58,683 nucleotides of DNA from Protofrankia sp. CiP1_Cm_nod1 (GTDB taxonomy: Bacteria; Actinomycetota; Actinomycetes; Frankiales; Frankiaceae), in contig NZ_CAKKTM010000026.1 in assembly GCF_920888515.1 (NCBI RefSeq), positions 1 through 58,683 on the forward strand, written 5' to 3'. Below the pieces are notes generated by a model, which saw nothing but the letters and a program-made list of their open reading frames with translations, was not told where the DNA came from and did not search any database. Below are positions 9,501-16,282 of the stretch, piece after piece. How positions within the stretch are numbered: the first letter of the stretch is position 1; each line of letters begins with the position of its first letter. Both the position numbers and the translations under genes were made by a program.

Positions 9501-10039
9501 ACACCACCGTTGGAGCCGCCGAAGCCCCCCACGGCGCCCTGTCCTCCGGATGGTCCGTTGTTCTTCCCGCCAGACCGGCTCGCCGCCGTGCCGTCAGTAC
9601 CCTTGCCGGCAACATCGACCTGCAGAACCTGACCTGCGGACAGATCCGCTATCACGCCGTACGCCTGGCTGCCGCCCCCACCCGGACGGCCGGTGATATC
9701 ACCCACCGGCGAGCCGCCATGACTGGCGTCCCCGGCAATAAAGTAATGCCCGCCCTGGGCGCCGACCACCGTGATCTCGACCCATTTTGCGCCGTTGGGC
9801 ACGGTGAAGGTGTCTGACCCGACCGTGCTGTAGGTGCATGTCTTCTTGTCGAGGACGCCTGAGCTCCCACAGGATTTTTTCGGAGAGGCGCTCGACGAGG
9901 ACACCGCTGCCGCGGAACCGGCCAGCAGCATACTCAGCACAACGCCTAGCACCGAAACAGACCATGCAAAGACACGACGATTGCGTATGATGATCAGCCT
10001 CCTCTGGCAGCGTATTCGTGAACCAAACAAAAATCCCAA
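6524..10039 (-). CDS. Secreted Gly-rich / YVTN-propeller protein
   Basis: A 1171-residue exported protein. After an Arg-rich n-region, a hydrophobic segment (VSVLGVVLSMLLAGSAAA) acts as signal peptide. A Gly-rich domain (about 57-415; repeated GGGGGG, SSDVRIAAGGC, GGYFGGGGG) is followed by a Pro/Thr linker and seven YVTN repeats of about 42 residues (about 463-756; VTPIDVATSTPG and VTPDGRT in each), the right number for a closed beta-propeller. A second, near-duplicate Gly-rich domain (about 765-1130) and a Pro/Thr tail end the protein. No sorting signal is visible. A cell-surface or extracellular-matrix role is likely. The start is uncertain: TTG at 10039 has AGAGGG 9 nt upstream, but a stronger AGAGGAGG (to 9998) precedes only CTG/ATC/ATC/ATA in frame. 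Confidence 0.8.
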   Translation of the reverse strand: MGFLFGSRIRCQRRLIIIRNRRVFAWSVSVLGVVLSMLLAGSAAAVSSSSASPKKSCGSSGVLDKKTCTYSTVGSDTFTVPNGAKWVEITVVGAQGGHYFIAGDASHGGSPVGDITGRPGGGGSQAYGVIADLSAGQVLQVDVAGKGTDGTAASRSGGKNNGPSGGQGAVGGFGGSNGGVAGGKGDAAGADGGTASLNGGNGAGGGGSSDVRIAAGGCATLTCGLADRVLVGAGGGGGGGTGGQGYALGGAGGAGGSTAGAAGGAVVDGGHPGTPGGGGTQTAGGAGGLNAGRHATPPPPDPNDPRFGGDGTDGRSGSGGAGGVGNQACLGVHTPPCRNPDDSAAGGGAGGGGGGGYFGGGGGSGGGGLTIGGGGAGAGGGGGSSFAAPTVSSVALTAGVNAGTVNKGDGEVIITWGSSQEPRPTKPSTPPTPSPTPTPTPTPSPTPSPNPTPSPAPKPAAATAYVINNFGNTVTPIDVTTNTAGAPIRVGASPRGLTVTPDGRTVYVTNRADNTVTPIDVATSTPGAPIPVGQFPFGVAVTPDGRTAYVVDNASDDVTPIDVATSTPGARIPVGDDAHYVAITPDGRTAYVTNAASNTVTPIDVATNTPGTPIPAGNNPQGIVITPDGRTVYVTDNADAASATVTPIDVATNTPGKPIQVSDRPVGISITPDGRTVYVTNERDAVVTPIDVATSTPGTPISTGGIEPFYIAVTPDGVAAYAVNRDSDTVTPIDVASNTAGTPIPVGDRPVGIAISAPPKAVPPPPVCGTTGVLSGTTTMTCTYHNIGSDTFTVPAGVSSVEVVVTGAQGGHYFITGDAAHPSPAGDITGRPGGGGGQASGSLTGLKGNQVLQVDVAGKGANGTAASRSGGMSNGPSGGSGALGGFGGSDAGVSGGPGDGSGANGGTAFDGGNGSGGGGSSDVRVAAAGCAARKCDQSTRVLVGAGGGGGGGTGGQGNALGGAGGAGGGDAGTDAGSTVDGGNAGLPGKGGTQTTGGAGGLNACRHGAGNPPTTDPLADPRCGGDGTDGTSGAGGVGGAGNLPCSGVHTPPCLDPTATTSGGGAGGGAGGGYFGGGGGSGGGGTFGGYGGAGGGGAGGSSFAASTIGNPVLTTGVNSGTINDGNGEVTITWTPPGISAPAPILTATPAPIPTPTPIPTPTLAPTPTLAPKP

Positions 10040-10099
10040 GACCGGACACCCTCTTGGCTATGCTCCCCGGAACGAGGGTTCCAGGGTCCCGAACTGCTT

Positions 10100-10345
10100 C
10101 TTGCCAGGTCGGGGTTGATGTGCCGGCAAGGCGGCGGGCCATGATATTGATCACCACAATGTGGATCATTGCTTTGGAGCGGTGGACAGGGTTTCTGTAG
10201 TCGCGCGGCGGCGATAGGAAATCAACCGGCCGAAGGTCCGTTCCACAGTCCACGCAGAATCGTGGGGTCGCCCAGCACCGCGGGCCCCCGCGCTTCCTGC
10301 CCACGATCTTCTTCACCACGTCGTCCGTATACCCGTACAGTTTCG
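10100..10345 (-). pseudogene. IS5-family transposase remnant
   Basis: Read on the minus strand, this stretch gives KKIVGRKRG (the GKKVKGRKRH region of IS5-type transposases), then after an internal deletion VERTFGRLISYRR, and after a frameshift RDYRNP...AMIHIVVINIMARRL, the classic C-terminus of that family. No intact frame joins them and no terminal inverted repeats were found. It occupies most of the gap between the two secreted-protein genes. Confidence 0.75.
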
Positions 10346-10401
10346 TGGTCCCGGCGCGCGGCACCGGGACCACCTGTCCGCTATGGGTGTTGCAGAAACC
10401 G

Positions 10402-10423
10402 CGTTTCGTCACGTGACGAAACG
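10402..10423. other. 22-bp perfect palindrome
   Basis: CGTTTCGTCAC followed immediately by GTGACGAAACG, a two-fold symmetric site without a loop, 57 bp downstream of the secreted-protein gene that ends at 10480. It could be an operator, an IS-related site or part of a terminator. Confidence 0.5.
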
Positions 10424-10479
10424 TCGGGCGGGCCATGCTCGGTGCCGCGCCCGCCCGCGGACCGGGGTTACAGGTGTCT

Positions 10480-11550
10480 TCAGACGCCGTCGTTGGCGCA
10501 CAGCGCCCAGACGTCGGAGTAGGTGTTCGGCGAGCTTGTGCCCCCGGTATGGGTGAAGGCTGTCCAGTACGCCGCCGTGGTGGTTCCGTCACTGACCGGG
10601 TTGCCGCTCGAGTCGCTGGGGAAACTTCCGTTGAGGTGGTCGCCGCCTGAGCCCGGTCCGGTGAAGTCGGTCGTGGTCACGCTGCCTCCGCTGATGGCGG
10701 CGCCCCCGCTGATCAATTTCCCGTCCCCGCTGGGGCAGTTGACTGTCGTCTTCTGGCCTGTGCTCCCCGTGGTCGGGCCGCTCGCCTCGCTGAAGTGGAC
10801 TTTGACGGTGACGCCGCTGATGTTGATGTTGTTTCCGCTGCAGACCGCGTAGGCGTAGGTCTCGTTGGTGCTGTTGGTGCCGTTGGCCCACCCGACGGCG
10901 GTCCAGGCGTTCGGGTTGGTCTCGCCGTCGGCCGCGGCTTTCTGGCCGTAGTCATGTGCGGAGTTGTTGAAGGTGGGGAAGCTGGCGATCGGCTTGAAGT
11001 TGCCGACACTGGCCGGGGTGGCGCGCGCCCCGCCGCCGAGCAGGACCGTGTTCGCCGGATAGGTCGCGGTGACCAGGCCCACCGTCGACCCGCTGGTGGG
11101 TGCGTTGGTCTTGTTCATGACCACCTGGGTGTGGTTGATCAGGTTGCTGGTGAAGCACACCGCGAAGGGGGTGGTGGAGAAGGAACTGTCGGCCTGGCCG
11201 CCGCTTCCGCCGATCCCGAGCCAGTGCGTCACGTCGGTGCCGACAACCCCGGTGGAACCGGTGTATTCGGTGGTGCCGTCGGGACTGGGTGAGGTGCCCA
11301 TCACATGGTTGCCGTTGCCGGTGCCGGTGGCCTGGTTGATCCCACCGCCGGAGATCAGGCCGCTACTACAGTCCGCGTGGGTTGAGATCTCGGAGTTAGG
11401 GTTTGCAGGACCGCTGGTGGCCCCGGGTGACTTCACCGTGACGCCCACGGTGTTGGCGTGTGCCGTGGCCGGGAAGGCCACCGCCAGCGCGGCGCCCAGG
11501 ACCAGTGCTGTTCCCGCTGTGCGCGTACGCACGGACAGATGTGATCTCAC
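10480..11550 (-). CDS. Secreted repeat protein, function unknown
   Basis: A 356-residue exported protein with a textbook signal peptide (MRSHLSVRTRTAGTALV..., cleavage expected after ATAHA). The mature part is Gly/Ser/Thr-rich and contains three related units built on a hydrophobic-LxGGG/GGA core: CSSGLISGGGIN, TVLLGGGARAT and GKLISGGAAISGG, each followed by a strand ending in a YW or WTA pattern. Cysteines recur at similar positions, which suggests repeated disulfide-bonded beta folds. I recognise no named family. It is likely extracellular and monocistronic. Confidence 0.78.
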   Translation of the reverse strand: MRSHLSVRTRTAGTALVLGAALAVAFPATAHANTVGVTVKSPGATSGPANPNSEISTHADCSSGLISGGGINQATGTGNGNHVMGTSPSPDGTTEYTGSTGVVGTDVTHWLGIGGSGGQADSSFSTTPFAVCFTSNLINHTQVVMNKTNAPTSGSTVGLVTATYPANTVLLGGGARATPASVGNFKPIASFPTFNNSAHDYGQKAAADGETNPNAWTAVGWANGTNSTNETYAYAVCSGNNINISGVTVKVHFSEASGPTTGSTGQKTTVNCPSGDGKLISGGAAISGGSVTTTDFTGPGSGGDHLNGSFPSDSSGNPVSDGTTTAAYWTAFTHTGGTSSPNTYSDVWALCANDGV

Positions 11551-12114
11551 GTCAACCTTCGCGTCAGGGGTGCGCGATGCGAGCAGATGCGCCCGTCCGC
11601 ACCGGGGGTGACAACTTCTGCGCGTGTAACGCAGGGTGTGCGACGCTGCACAAGACCCGCAGATGCGGAGCTATCGGCGACTATAGACCGCTTCTACGCG
11701 GAACTTGTGGTCCCTTGCGCCGATCTGAAGCGAGGAAGTTGTGGAACGCTGATAAATTGTCCTGAATTATCCGTTTCACACCTTTCCGGTGGCGGCGTGG
11801 ACGCGGCTTCCGCGCCGGGGAGCTGGGCGTATGCGCGGCGCGTAGGGGGTTGGTGGAGCGGTCGGCGGAGGCTCCCCACGAGCTGGTTCGGGTGCCGGCG
11901 CGGCAGACGCGGCAGTCCCCGGCTGCCCTTCCGCGCCCTTTCAGCTGCCGAGCAGCGCAAGATCCTCTTCCGGCTCAGCTTGATCTTTAGCCTTTTCGCT
12001 GCTGGTGGGCGGTGATGGTCCGGTCCCGTTTGACGGTTTTCCCGACGTCGTGGCGGGGTGCTGGTCTGCGGTTGTGGGTGCTGGGTGGGCGGCCGGGGTG
12101 GCCACGGTCGGGAC
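11551..12114. other. Intergenic, decayed sequence
   Basis: No gene is recognisable. The promoter of the secreted-protein gene lies at the left end. The right half is of mixed composition and runs into the transposase fragment at 12115, consistent with an accessory junction. Confidence 0.4.
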
Positions 12115-12222
12115 ATGGGCCGATCTCCGCGCTATCCCTCCGATATGTCCGACGCGGAGTGGGCCTACGTACAGCCGCTACTACCTCCGCAGCCGAAGGA
12201 CGGTCGCCGCGCCATCGCCTCG
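12115..12222 (+). pseudogene. IS5-family transposase N-terminal fragment
   Basis: The translation begins MGRSPRYPSDMSDAEWAYV and continues to QPLLPPQPKDGRR, the conserved N-terminal domain of IS5-type transposases (YPSDLTDAEW...). The frame loses similarity after GRR. It is on the opposite strand to the C-terminal remnant at 10100-10345, so the two are separate or rearranged pieces. Confidence 0.75.
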
Positions 12223-12228
12223 AGTTTT

Positions 12229-12260
12229 CGTCGCTACACCCGTTGCTGCATGATGATCTT
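12229..12260. repeat. Integration arm-type repeat, copy 1
   Basis: A 32-bp segment with the core TCGCTACACCCGTTGCTGCA. It matches 13551-13582 at 27 of 32 positions, and both lie some 40-50 bp left of a tRNA-Phe 3'-end copy. A shorter related motif is at 12430-12450. Confidence 0.6.
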
Positions 12261-12301
12261 AAAAAGATCTCACTCTTGGAGTGAAACCGCAGGTCGGGGG
12301 T

Positions 12302-12347
12302 GGTGGACAGGAGCGGGGTCGAACCGCCGACCTTCCGCTTTTCAGGC
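12302..12347. repeat. Degenerate att copy of tRNA-Phe 3' end
   Basis: Matches 44 of 46 bp of the tRNA-Phe gene segment at 41660-41705 (mismatches at 12307 and 12312). It covers the discriminator base to the anticodon loop, in the same orientation, and lacks the 5' half, so it is an integration scar and not a tRNA. Confidence 0.8.
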
Positions 12348-12471
12348 CGAATCGACCGTGTCGCCAGTGTCCGTAGCCGTGCATTTCCGTCCGTGGAGCG
12401 CCGCCGAAGTACCTGTTTGGTCGTCGACATTGCTACACCCGCCGCTACACCTCCGGCTAACGGGCCGTGAG

Positions 12472-12696
12472 TCAAAGAGCGGCGACGAACTCCTCGATCG
12501 ACAGCCCCGTGTCACGAACGATCCGACGCAGTGTCCCGACCGGGATGTCACGACCCGGATGAACAGGTACGACCGTGAAACGACCCTCGGTGTTCCGCAT
12601 CATGTGATGGCTTCCCTTGATACGAACCACCTCGAAGCCGAGCTTCTCAGGGACCTTGACCACATCCCCGCCAGGCAGCACGGGAAGAGGAGGCAT
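12472..12696 (-). CDS. hicA: HicA-family mRNA interferase toxin
   Basis: A 74-residue HicA-like toxin with a double-stranded-RNA-binding-like fold that cleaves mRNA. The family pattern is present: a KLGFEVVRIKGSHHMMRN segment with the catalytic His (about residue 30), a TVVPVHPGRDIPVGTLRRI segment, and a final helix LSIEEFVAAL. Its ATG overlaps the stop of hicB (TGATG), giving antitoxin-first order. It lies in the small segment between two tRNA-Phe att copies, and the pair may stabilise that segment. Confidence 0.88.
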   Translation of the reverse strand: MPPLPVLPGGDVVKVPEKLGFEVVRIKGSHHMMRNTEGRFTVVPVHPGRDIPVGTLRRIVRDTGLSIEEFVAAL

Positions 12697-12902
12697 CAGG
12701 CGACGTCCTGCACGATCGTCAGGACCGGTGGGACACCGAACTCCTCGATGACCAGCCTGACGGCCTCGTAGAGATCCGCTACAGCGTCCTCGGGAGTGTC
12801 ACCGAGCCCGTGCGCGCCACCGCTGGGGAACGACGCATGGGCCGCCCAGGTGCCGCCCTCCTCCTGCTCCAGCTCGTAGGGAATCTGGACCATCCGCTTC
12901 AT
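12696..12902 (-). CDS. hicB: HicB-family antitoxin
   Basis: A 68-residue partial-RNase-H-fold antitoxin: MKRMVQIPYELEQEEGG opening strands, WAAHASFPSGGAHGLGDTPEDAVADLYEAV, and a hydrophobic C-terminal helix. There is no obvious C-terminal DNA-binding extension, as in short HicB proteins. The frame is open far upstream, but the ATG at 12902 gives normal family length and directly precedes the first strand. It is translationally coupled to hicA. Confidence 0.85.
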   Translation of the reverse strand: MKRMVQIPYELEQEEGGTWAAHASFPSGGAHGLGDTPEDAVADLYEAVRLVIEEFGVPPVLTIVQDVA

Positions 12903-13550
12903 GGCGCTGACTGTACGCCGCCAGCCGCAAGGTTTGCGGCCTCCGCGTGTTCCACTGGATGGCCCTGGCGGCGGACACGTGGACGTTTCCACAACCATGG
13001 CGTTCCCCTCCCTGCCCGGGCGCCCGGATGTCCTGGCCAGAACTGGCAGAGCTGCCCGGGATGCCAGCCCCACGTGTGCCCGTCCGGGAGAATCCAGCCT
13101 GAGGGCTCGCCATCCAGGTTCTCGACACCGTGCGCCGCCCCCGGCTTCCACCTTCAAGATCGACATCGCCTTCTCCGCCGGCCGCCCGGCGTTGTCCAAC
13201 GAGATCCGGCTGCCCGCGCCCGGGGCCGAGGCCAACGTGCAGATCTTCGCCGCGACCGGACTGCGCCGGCAGCGGGCGCTGCCGCAGCACCGTCGAGGTA
13301 GAAGCGCCGCGCAGCCTGTCTGCGGTCGGCGTTTGAGGCACTCGTCGTTGGCGGCATTGTCGAGCGCGGCCGTCGTGGCGGCGAGTTCGCGCGCGACCAG
13401 CTCATGAAGATCCCTGCCGCTGGTGAAGTCGTCCAGGCGGCGTAGCTGCGCGCCCCGATCCTCCACCGTGCGGGGTGAACGCCTCCCGGCGGGAACCACG
13501 CAGGTCAGACCCGATCCGACCTTGACCGTCCGCCGCTCTAGCATCACGGT
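12903..13550. other. Accessory intergenic DNA, no gene recognised
   Basis: Several open frames exist on both strands. A plus-strand stretch around 13145-13260 reads TFKIDIAFSAGRPALSNEI... and a minus-strand stretch from 13547 reads LDDFTSGRDLHELVARELAA..., but neither has a convincing start, end or family. I read this as remnants of genes from the small integrated segment. Confidence 0.35.
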
Positions 13551-13582
13551 CGTTGCTACACCCGTTGCTACAGAATAATCTT
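13551..13582. repeat. Integration arm-type repeat, copy 2
   Basis: Core CGTTGCTACACCCGTTGCTA. It is related to 12229-12260 and to the shorter TGCCACACCTGTTGCCATA at 41591-41609. All three lie left of a tRNA-Phe-derived att core. Confidence 0.6.
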
Positions 13583-13633
13583 CAAGTAGCTCTAATTGAT
13601 CTCAACATGGAGACAAAAGGCCTGGTCAGATGC

Positions 13634-13679
13634 GGTGGGCAGGGGCGGGGTCGAACCGCCGACCTTCCGCTTTTCAGGC
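13634..13679. repeat. Left att site of the tRNA-Phe island
   Basis: A perfect 46-bp direct repeat of 41660-41705, comprising the 3' half of tRNA-Phe from the anticodon loop to the discriminator plus 2 bp. Beyond it the sequences diverge at once (C here, G in the tRNA). Confidence 0.88.
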
Positions 13680-13938
13680 CGGTCCATACCGTCCAGGAAT
13701 GTCCGCACACGTACCCTGACGTGCACTTCTGGCTGCTGGAGTACCCCTCTGGCGGCCCGCGTTGCCACACGCACTGCCACACATCCGCCGCCCCCGAGAG
13801 GGCCGGCGGTGCCGCTGCCGAGACTTCGCTGCACCCATGTGTGGCAACGACTACGGCAGCAGGCAGTGCGAACCAGGCAGCGCCACCCGAGAGATCCCCC
13901 GCGGCCTGGCGGCCGAACACGGCCGTGCGTGATCTCTG

Positions 13939-14784
13939 ATGAGCGCCGACGCGGCAGAAGCCGCCGCATCGACGCCGATTTCCCCCCGAAGCGGGGGATC
14001 CGCCGCCACTCCCGTGAAGATCGTTACAACTGTGATCGTGACGGTCGTCGGACTGACGTTCCTGTTCAGCTTCGGCAACATCTTCGCGCTCGGACTCCGA
14101 CTCGGCGTCTCCCTCTGGGTCGCCCCCCTCGTCGCACCCGCCGTCGATCTCTCTGTCGTCGGACTCCTCCTCGGCACCCGCCACCTCGCCCTGCACGGCG
14201 GACCCGCCGACGTACAACGATCCGCACGACGCCTGCTCATCTTCGCCAGCATCGTCACCTTGGCGCTGAACATCGCCGAACCACTGATCACACGCCAGTA
14301 CGGCAAAGCTGCCTTCGACGCAGTCGGCCCGCTCCTCCTTATCGGATGGGCAGAAGTCGGACCAAAACTCATCCAAGCAATGCAAGGCACCGGCACCGGC
14401 ACCGGCACCACACAGACGTCATTTCCGACGAACCTTGGCCCAGGTTTCCACACCGGAAAGAAACTACCCACCACCGACCAGCGCGATCTGGCGTCGCCAT
14501 GCATTCCACACCAGCAGAAAATGGACCAGCCGTCGTCTCGCGGACACCGCAGGAGAGCCTCCGAACAGGACCTGCTGCACCGTGCACGCGCCGAGGACGC
14601 ACTCCATTGGGAGACCCACCACCGCCCGATCTCTGCTGAAACACTCCGCAAACACCTCCACGTCGGCGCGCCTACCGCTCGCAACATCGTCACGCAACTC
14701 CGAACCGACACCCACGCCCGCCTCGATAATGGAGCCGATACCGACATTCCCAGCGGTGAAGGCAACGGAGTCTCGGAACCATGA
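13939..14784 (+). CDS. SpdB/DUF2637-like transfer protein
   Basis: A 281-residue protein resembling the SpdB/DUF2637 proteins that assist plasmid spread in actinomycete integrative elements. Hydrophobic helices are at about 30-60, 60-85 and 95-130, with characteristic PLVAPAVDLSVVGLLLGTRH and RRLLIFASIVTLALNIAEP segments. A Thr/Gly-rich linker follows, then a winged-helix-like C-terminus (ISAETLRKHLHVGAPTARNI), probably for DNA binding. It sits just inside the left att site and is the clearest relic of the element's transfer functions. It converges with the MFS gene. Confidence 0.72.
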   Translation: MSADAAEAAASTPISPRSGGSAATPVKIVTTVIVTVVGLTFLFSFGNIFALGLRLGVSLWVAPLVAPAVDLSVVGLLLGTRHLALHGGPADVQRSARRLLIFASIVTLALNIAEPLITRQYGKAAFDAVGPLLLIGWAEVGPKLIQAMQGTGTGTGTTQTSFPTNLGPGFHTGKKLPTTDQRDLASPCIPHQQKMDQPSSRGHRRRASEQDLLHRARAEDALHWETHHRPISAETLRKHLHVGAPTARNIVTQLRTDTHARLDNGADTDIPSGEGNGVSEP

Positions 14785-14787
14785 CAG

Positions 14788-14832
14788 GGGCGGTGGGTAG
14801 CTGGACGGATACGGTCCAGCTACCCACCGCCC
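14788..14832. terminator. Strong bidirectional terminator hairpin
   Basis: A perfect 19-bp stem (GGGCGGTGGGTAGCTGGAC with its complement) and a 7-nt loop, immediately after the stop codon of the SpdB-like gene and 88 bp before the end of the MFS gene on the other strand. Confidence 0.85.
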
Positions 14833-14920
14833 GTTAAAATGCGCGTCGACGATGGCCCCCACCGGCGTCCGTCAGCTGCGCTCGGCGAGATCGTTCGCGC
14901 CGTCTGACAGGGCTCGGCGT

Positions 14921-16282
14921 TCAGGGTTTCGCGAGCCCTGGTTTCGCTGAATGCGAGGTTCCCGCCTGTCCTGTGGACACCAGTGTGCGACTGGCCGTTG
15001 CCGCGACGGCAAGGGCGGCCAGGCGGTGCGGGGCCCGCAGCCGGGTGAATGAGCCCGCCGCGAGAGAGATCGCGAGTCCGCTTCCGGCGAGGGTGAGGGC
15101 GTGGCCGAGTCCGGTGTGTTGGGCGGTGAGCCCGCCGGCCGCTGCGCCGATGGGCTGGCCGCCCCAGGCGATGATCCTGGCGGTGGTGTTGACCCTTGCC
15201 TGGAGCTCGATGGGTGCGATGGTCTGGCGTACGACGATGCCGTTGAGGCTGACGGTGGTGTTGGCCGCCTGCCAGGCGAGCAGTGCCAGCGCGCCCGGGA
15301 TCAGAGTGGTACTCACCGCCCAGCAGCCGAGGAAGACCAGGCCGGCGGCCAGGCCACCGAGGGTCAGCCAGCCGACCGGAAAGCGCCGCTGCAGCGGCGC
15401 GATCAGCAGGCTGCCTGTCAGGCTGCCGGCGCCAGCGGCGGCGTAGAGCAGTCCGATCCGCCCGTCGTCGTCGGGGAGCCCGAGCCGGCGGACCGCGACG
15501 ACGACGATCAGGCCGGTGATGAAGCCCGCGGTCAGGCTGTTACCGAGGCCGATAAGTGTCAGGGTGCGGACGAGCCGGTGCTCCCACACCCACCGCAGGC
15601 CTTCGCCGATGTCGGCGCGCAGCGACCGCCGGACTGGCCGCACTGTCGGTGAGGGCGGGGGAAGCCGGGCCATCAGCAGTGCGGAGGCGGCGAAACTGGC
15701 GGCGTCGACGGAGAGGGCGGGGCCGGCGCCGACGGTGGCGGCGAGCAGGCCGCCCGCCGCGGGCCCGGCGAGGGCGATCACCGTGCTGACGGAGCTCATC
15801 CGTCCGGTGGCCTGCCCCATCGCGCCAGGGGGGACCAGCGCGGCCAGCGCTCGGAAGCCGGCCGCGTCGGAGAAGGTCAGAGCTGCGGCGTTGCCCGCCG
15901 CGACGATCAGCAGCTGCGTGGTGGTGAGTACGTCGATCGCGTCTGTCAGCGGGATGCTGGCTAGGAGAAGGCAGCTGGCCAGGTTCGATGCGACAAGCAC
16001 GCGGCGGGGATCGAGGCGGTCGGCCCATGCTCCGGCGGGTAGCCCGAGCAGCAGGTAGGGGACGGCTTCGAAGGCGGTCAGCAGCCCGGTGAGGGCGGCG
16101 CTGCCGCTGCGTTGGTAGATCAGCAGCGGCAGCGCGACGAGGCTGACGGCCGATCCGGCCCAGGAGACCGCCCGTGCGGTCAGGAAGCGCCGATACCCGG
16201 ATCGGTCGAGGGCCTGGTCGGCGAGAACCTGGTCGGCGTCGAGGGCGGTCGCCGGCTGCTCCGGGCTGGGGGGTGTGGTCAT
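14921..16282 (-). CDS. MFS transporter (exporter type)
   Basis: A 453-residue major facilitator with about 12 membrane helices, of the group with siderophore and drug exporters. It has an N-terminal ARAVSWAGSAVSLVALPLLIY helix and the loop motif GAWADRLDPRRVLVASN between helices 2 and 3. Its ATG overlaps the stop of the substrate-binding protein gene, making it the last gene of the permease-ATPase-binding protein-MFS operon. An exporter co-transcribed with a metallophore-type importer suggests it secretes the compound that the importer recovers. Confidence 0.85.
   Translation of the reverse strand: MTTPPSPEQPATALDADQVLADQALDRSGYRRFLTARAVSWAGSAVSLVALPLLIYQRSGSAALTGLLTAFEAVPYLLLGLPAGAWADRLDPRRVLVASNLASCLLLASIPLTDAIDVLTTTQLLIVAAGNAAALTFSDAAGFRALAALVPPGAMGQATGRMSSVSTVIALAGPAAGGLLAATVGAGPALSVDAASFAASALLMARLPPPSPTVRPVRRSLRADIGEGLRWVWEHRLVRTLTLIGLGNSLTAGFITGLIVVVAVRRLGLPDDDGRIGLLYAAAGAGSLTGSLLIAPLQRRFPVGWLTLGGLAAGLVFLGCWAVSTTLIPGALALLAWQAANTTVSLNGIVVRQTIAPIELQARVNTTARIIAWGGQPIGAAAGGLTAQHTGLGHALTLAGSGLAISLAAGSFTRLRAPHRLAALAVAATASRTLVSTGQAGTSHSAKPGLAKP

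Noticed and set aside
6543..9817. Several plus-strand Pro/Ala-rich frames opposite the Gly-rich protein
   Set aside because: They are mirror images of Gly-rich and Pro/Thr-rich coding sequence, with no start context or family.
13130..13407. Plus-strand frame TFKIDIAFSAGRPAL... as a gene
   Set aside because: No start with a ribosome-binding site, no family recognised, and the frame runs into Arg-rich noise.
12903..13547. A 283-residue version of HicB extending to 13547
   Set aside because: The extra N-terminus has low-complexity composition and HicB is complete from the ATG at 12902.
12302..13679. Two additional tRNA-Phe genes at 12302 and 13634
   Set aside because: Only the 3' half of the tRNA is present in each; the 5' acceptor and D arm are missing. 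They are att scars.
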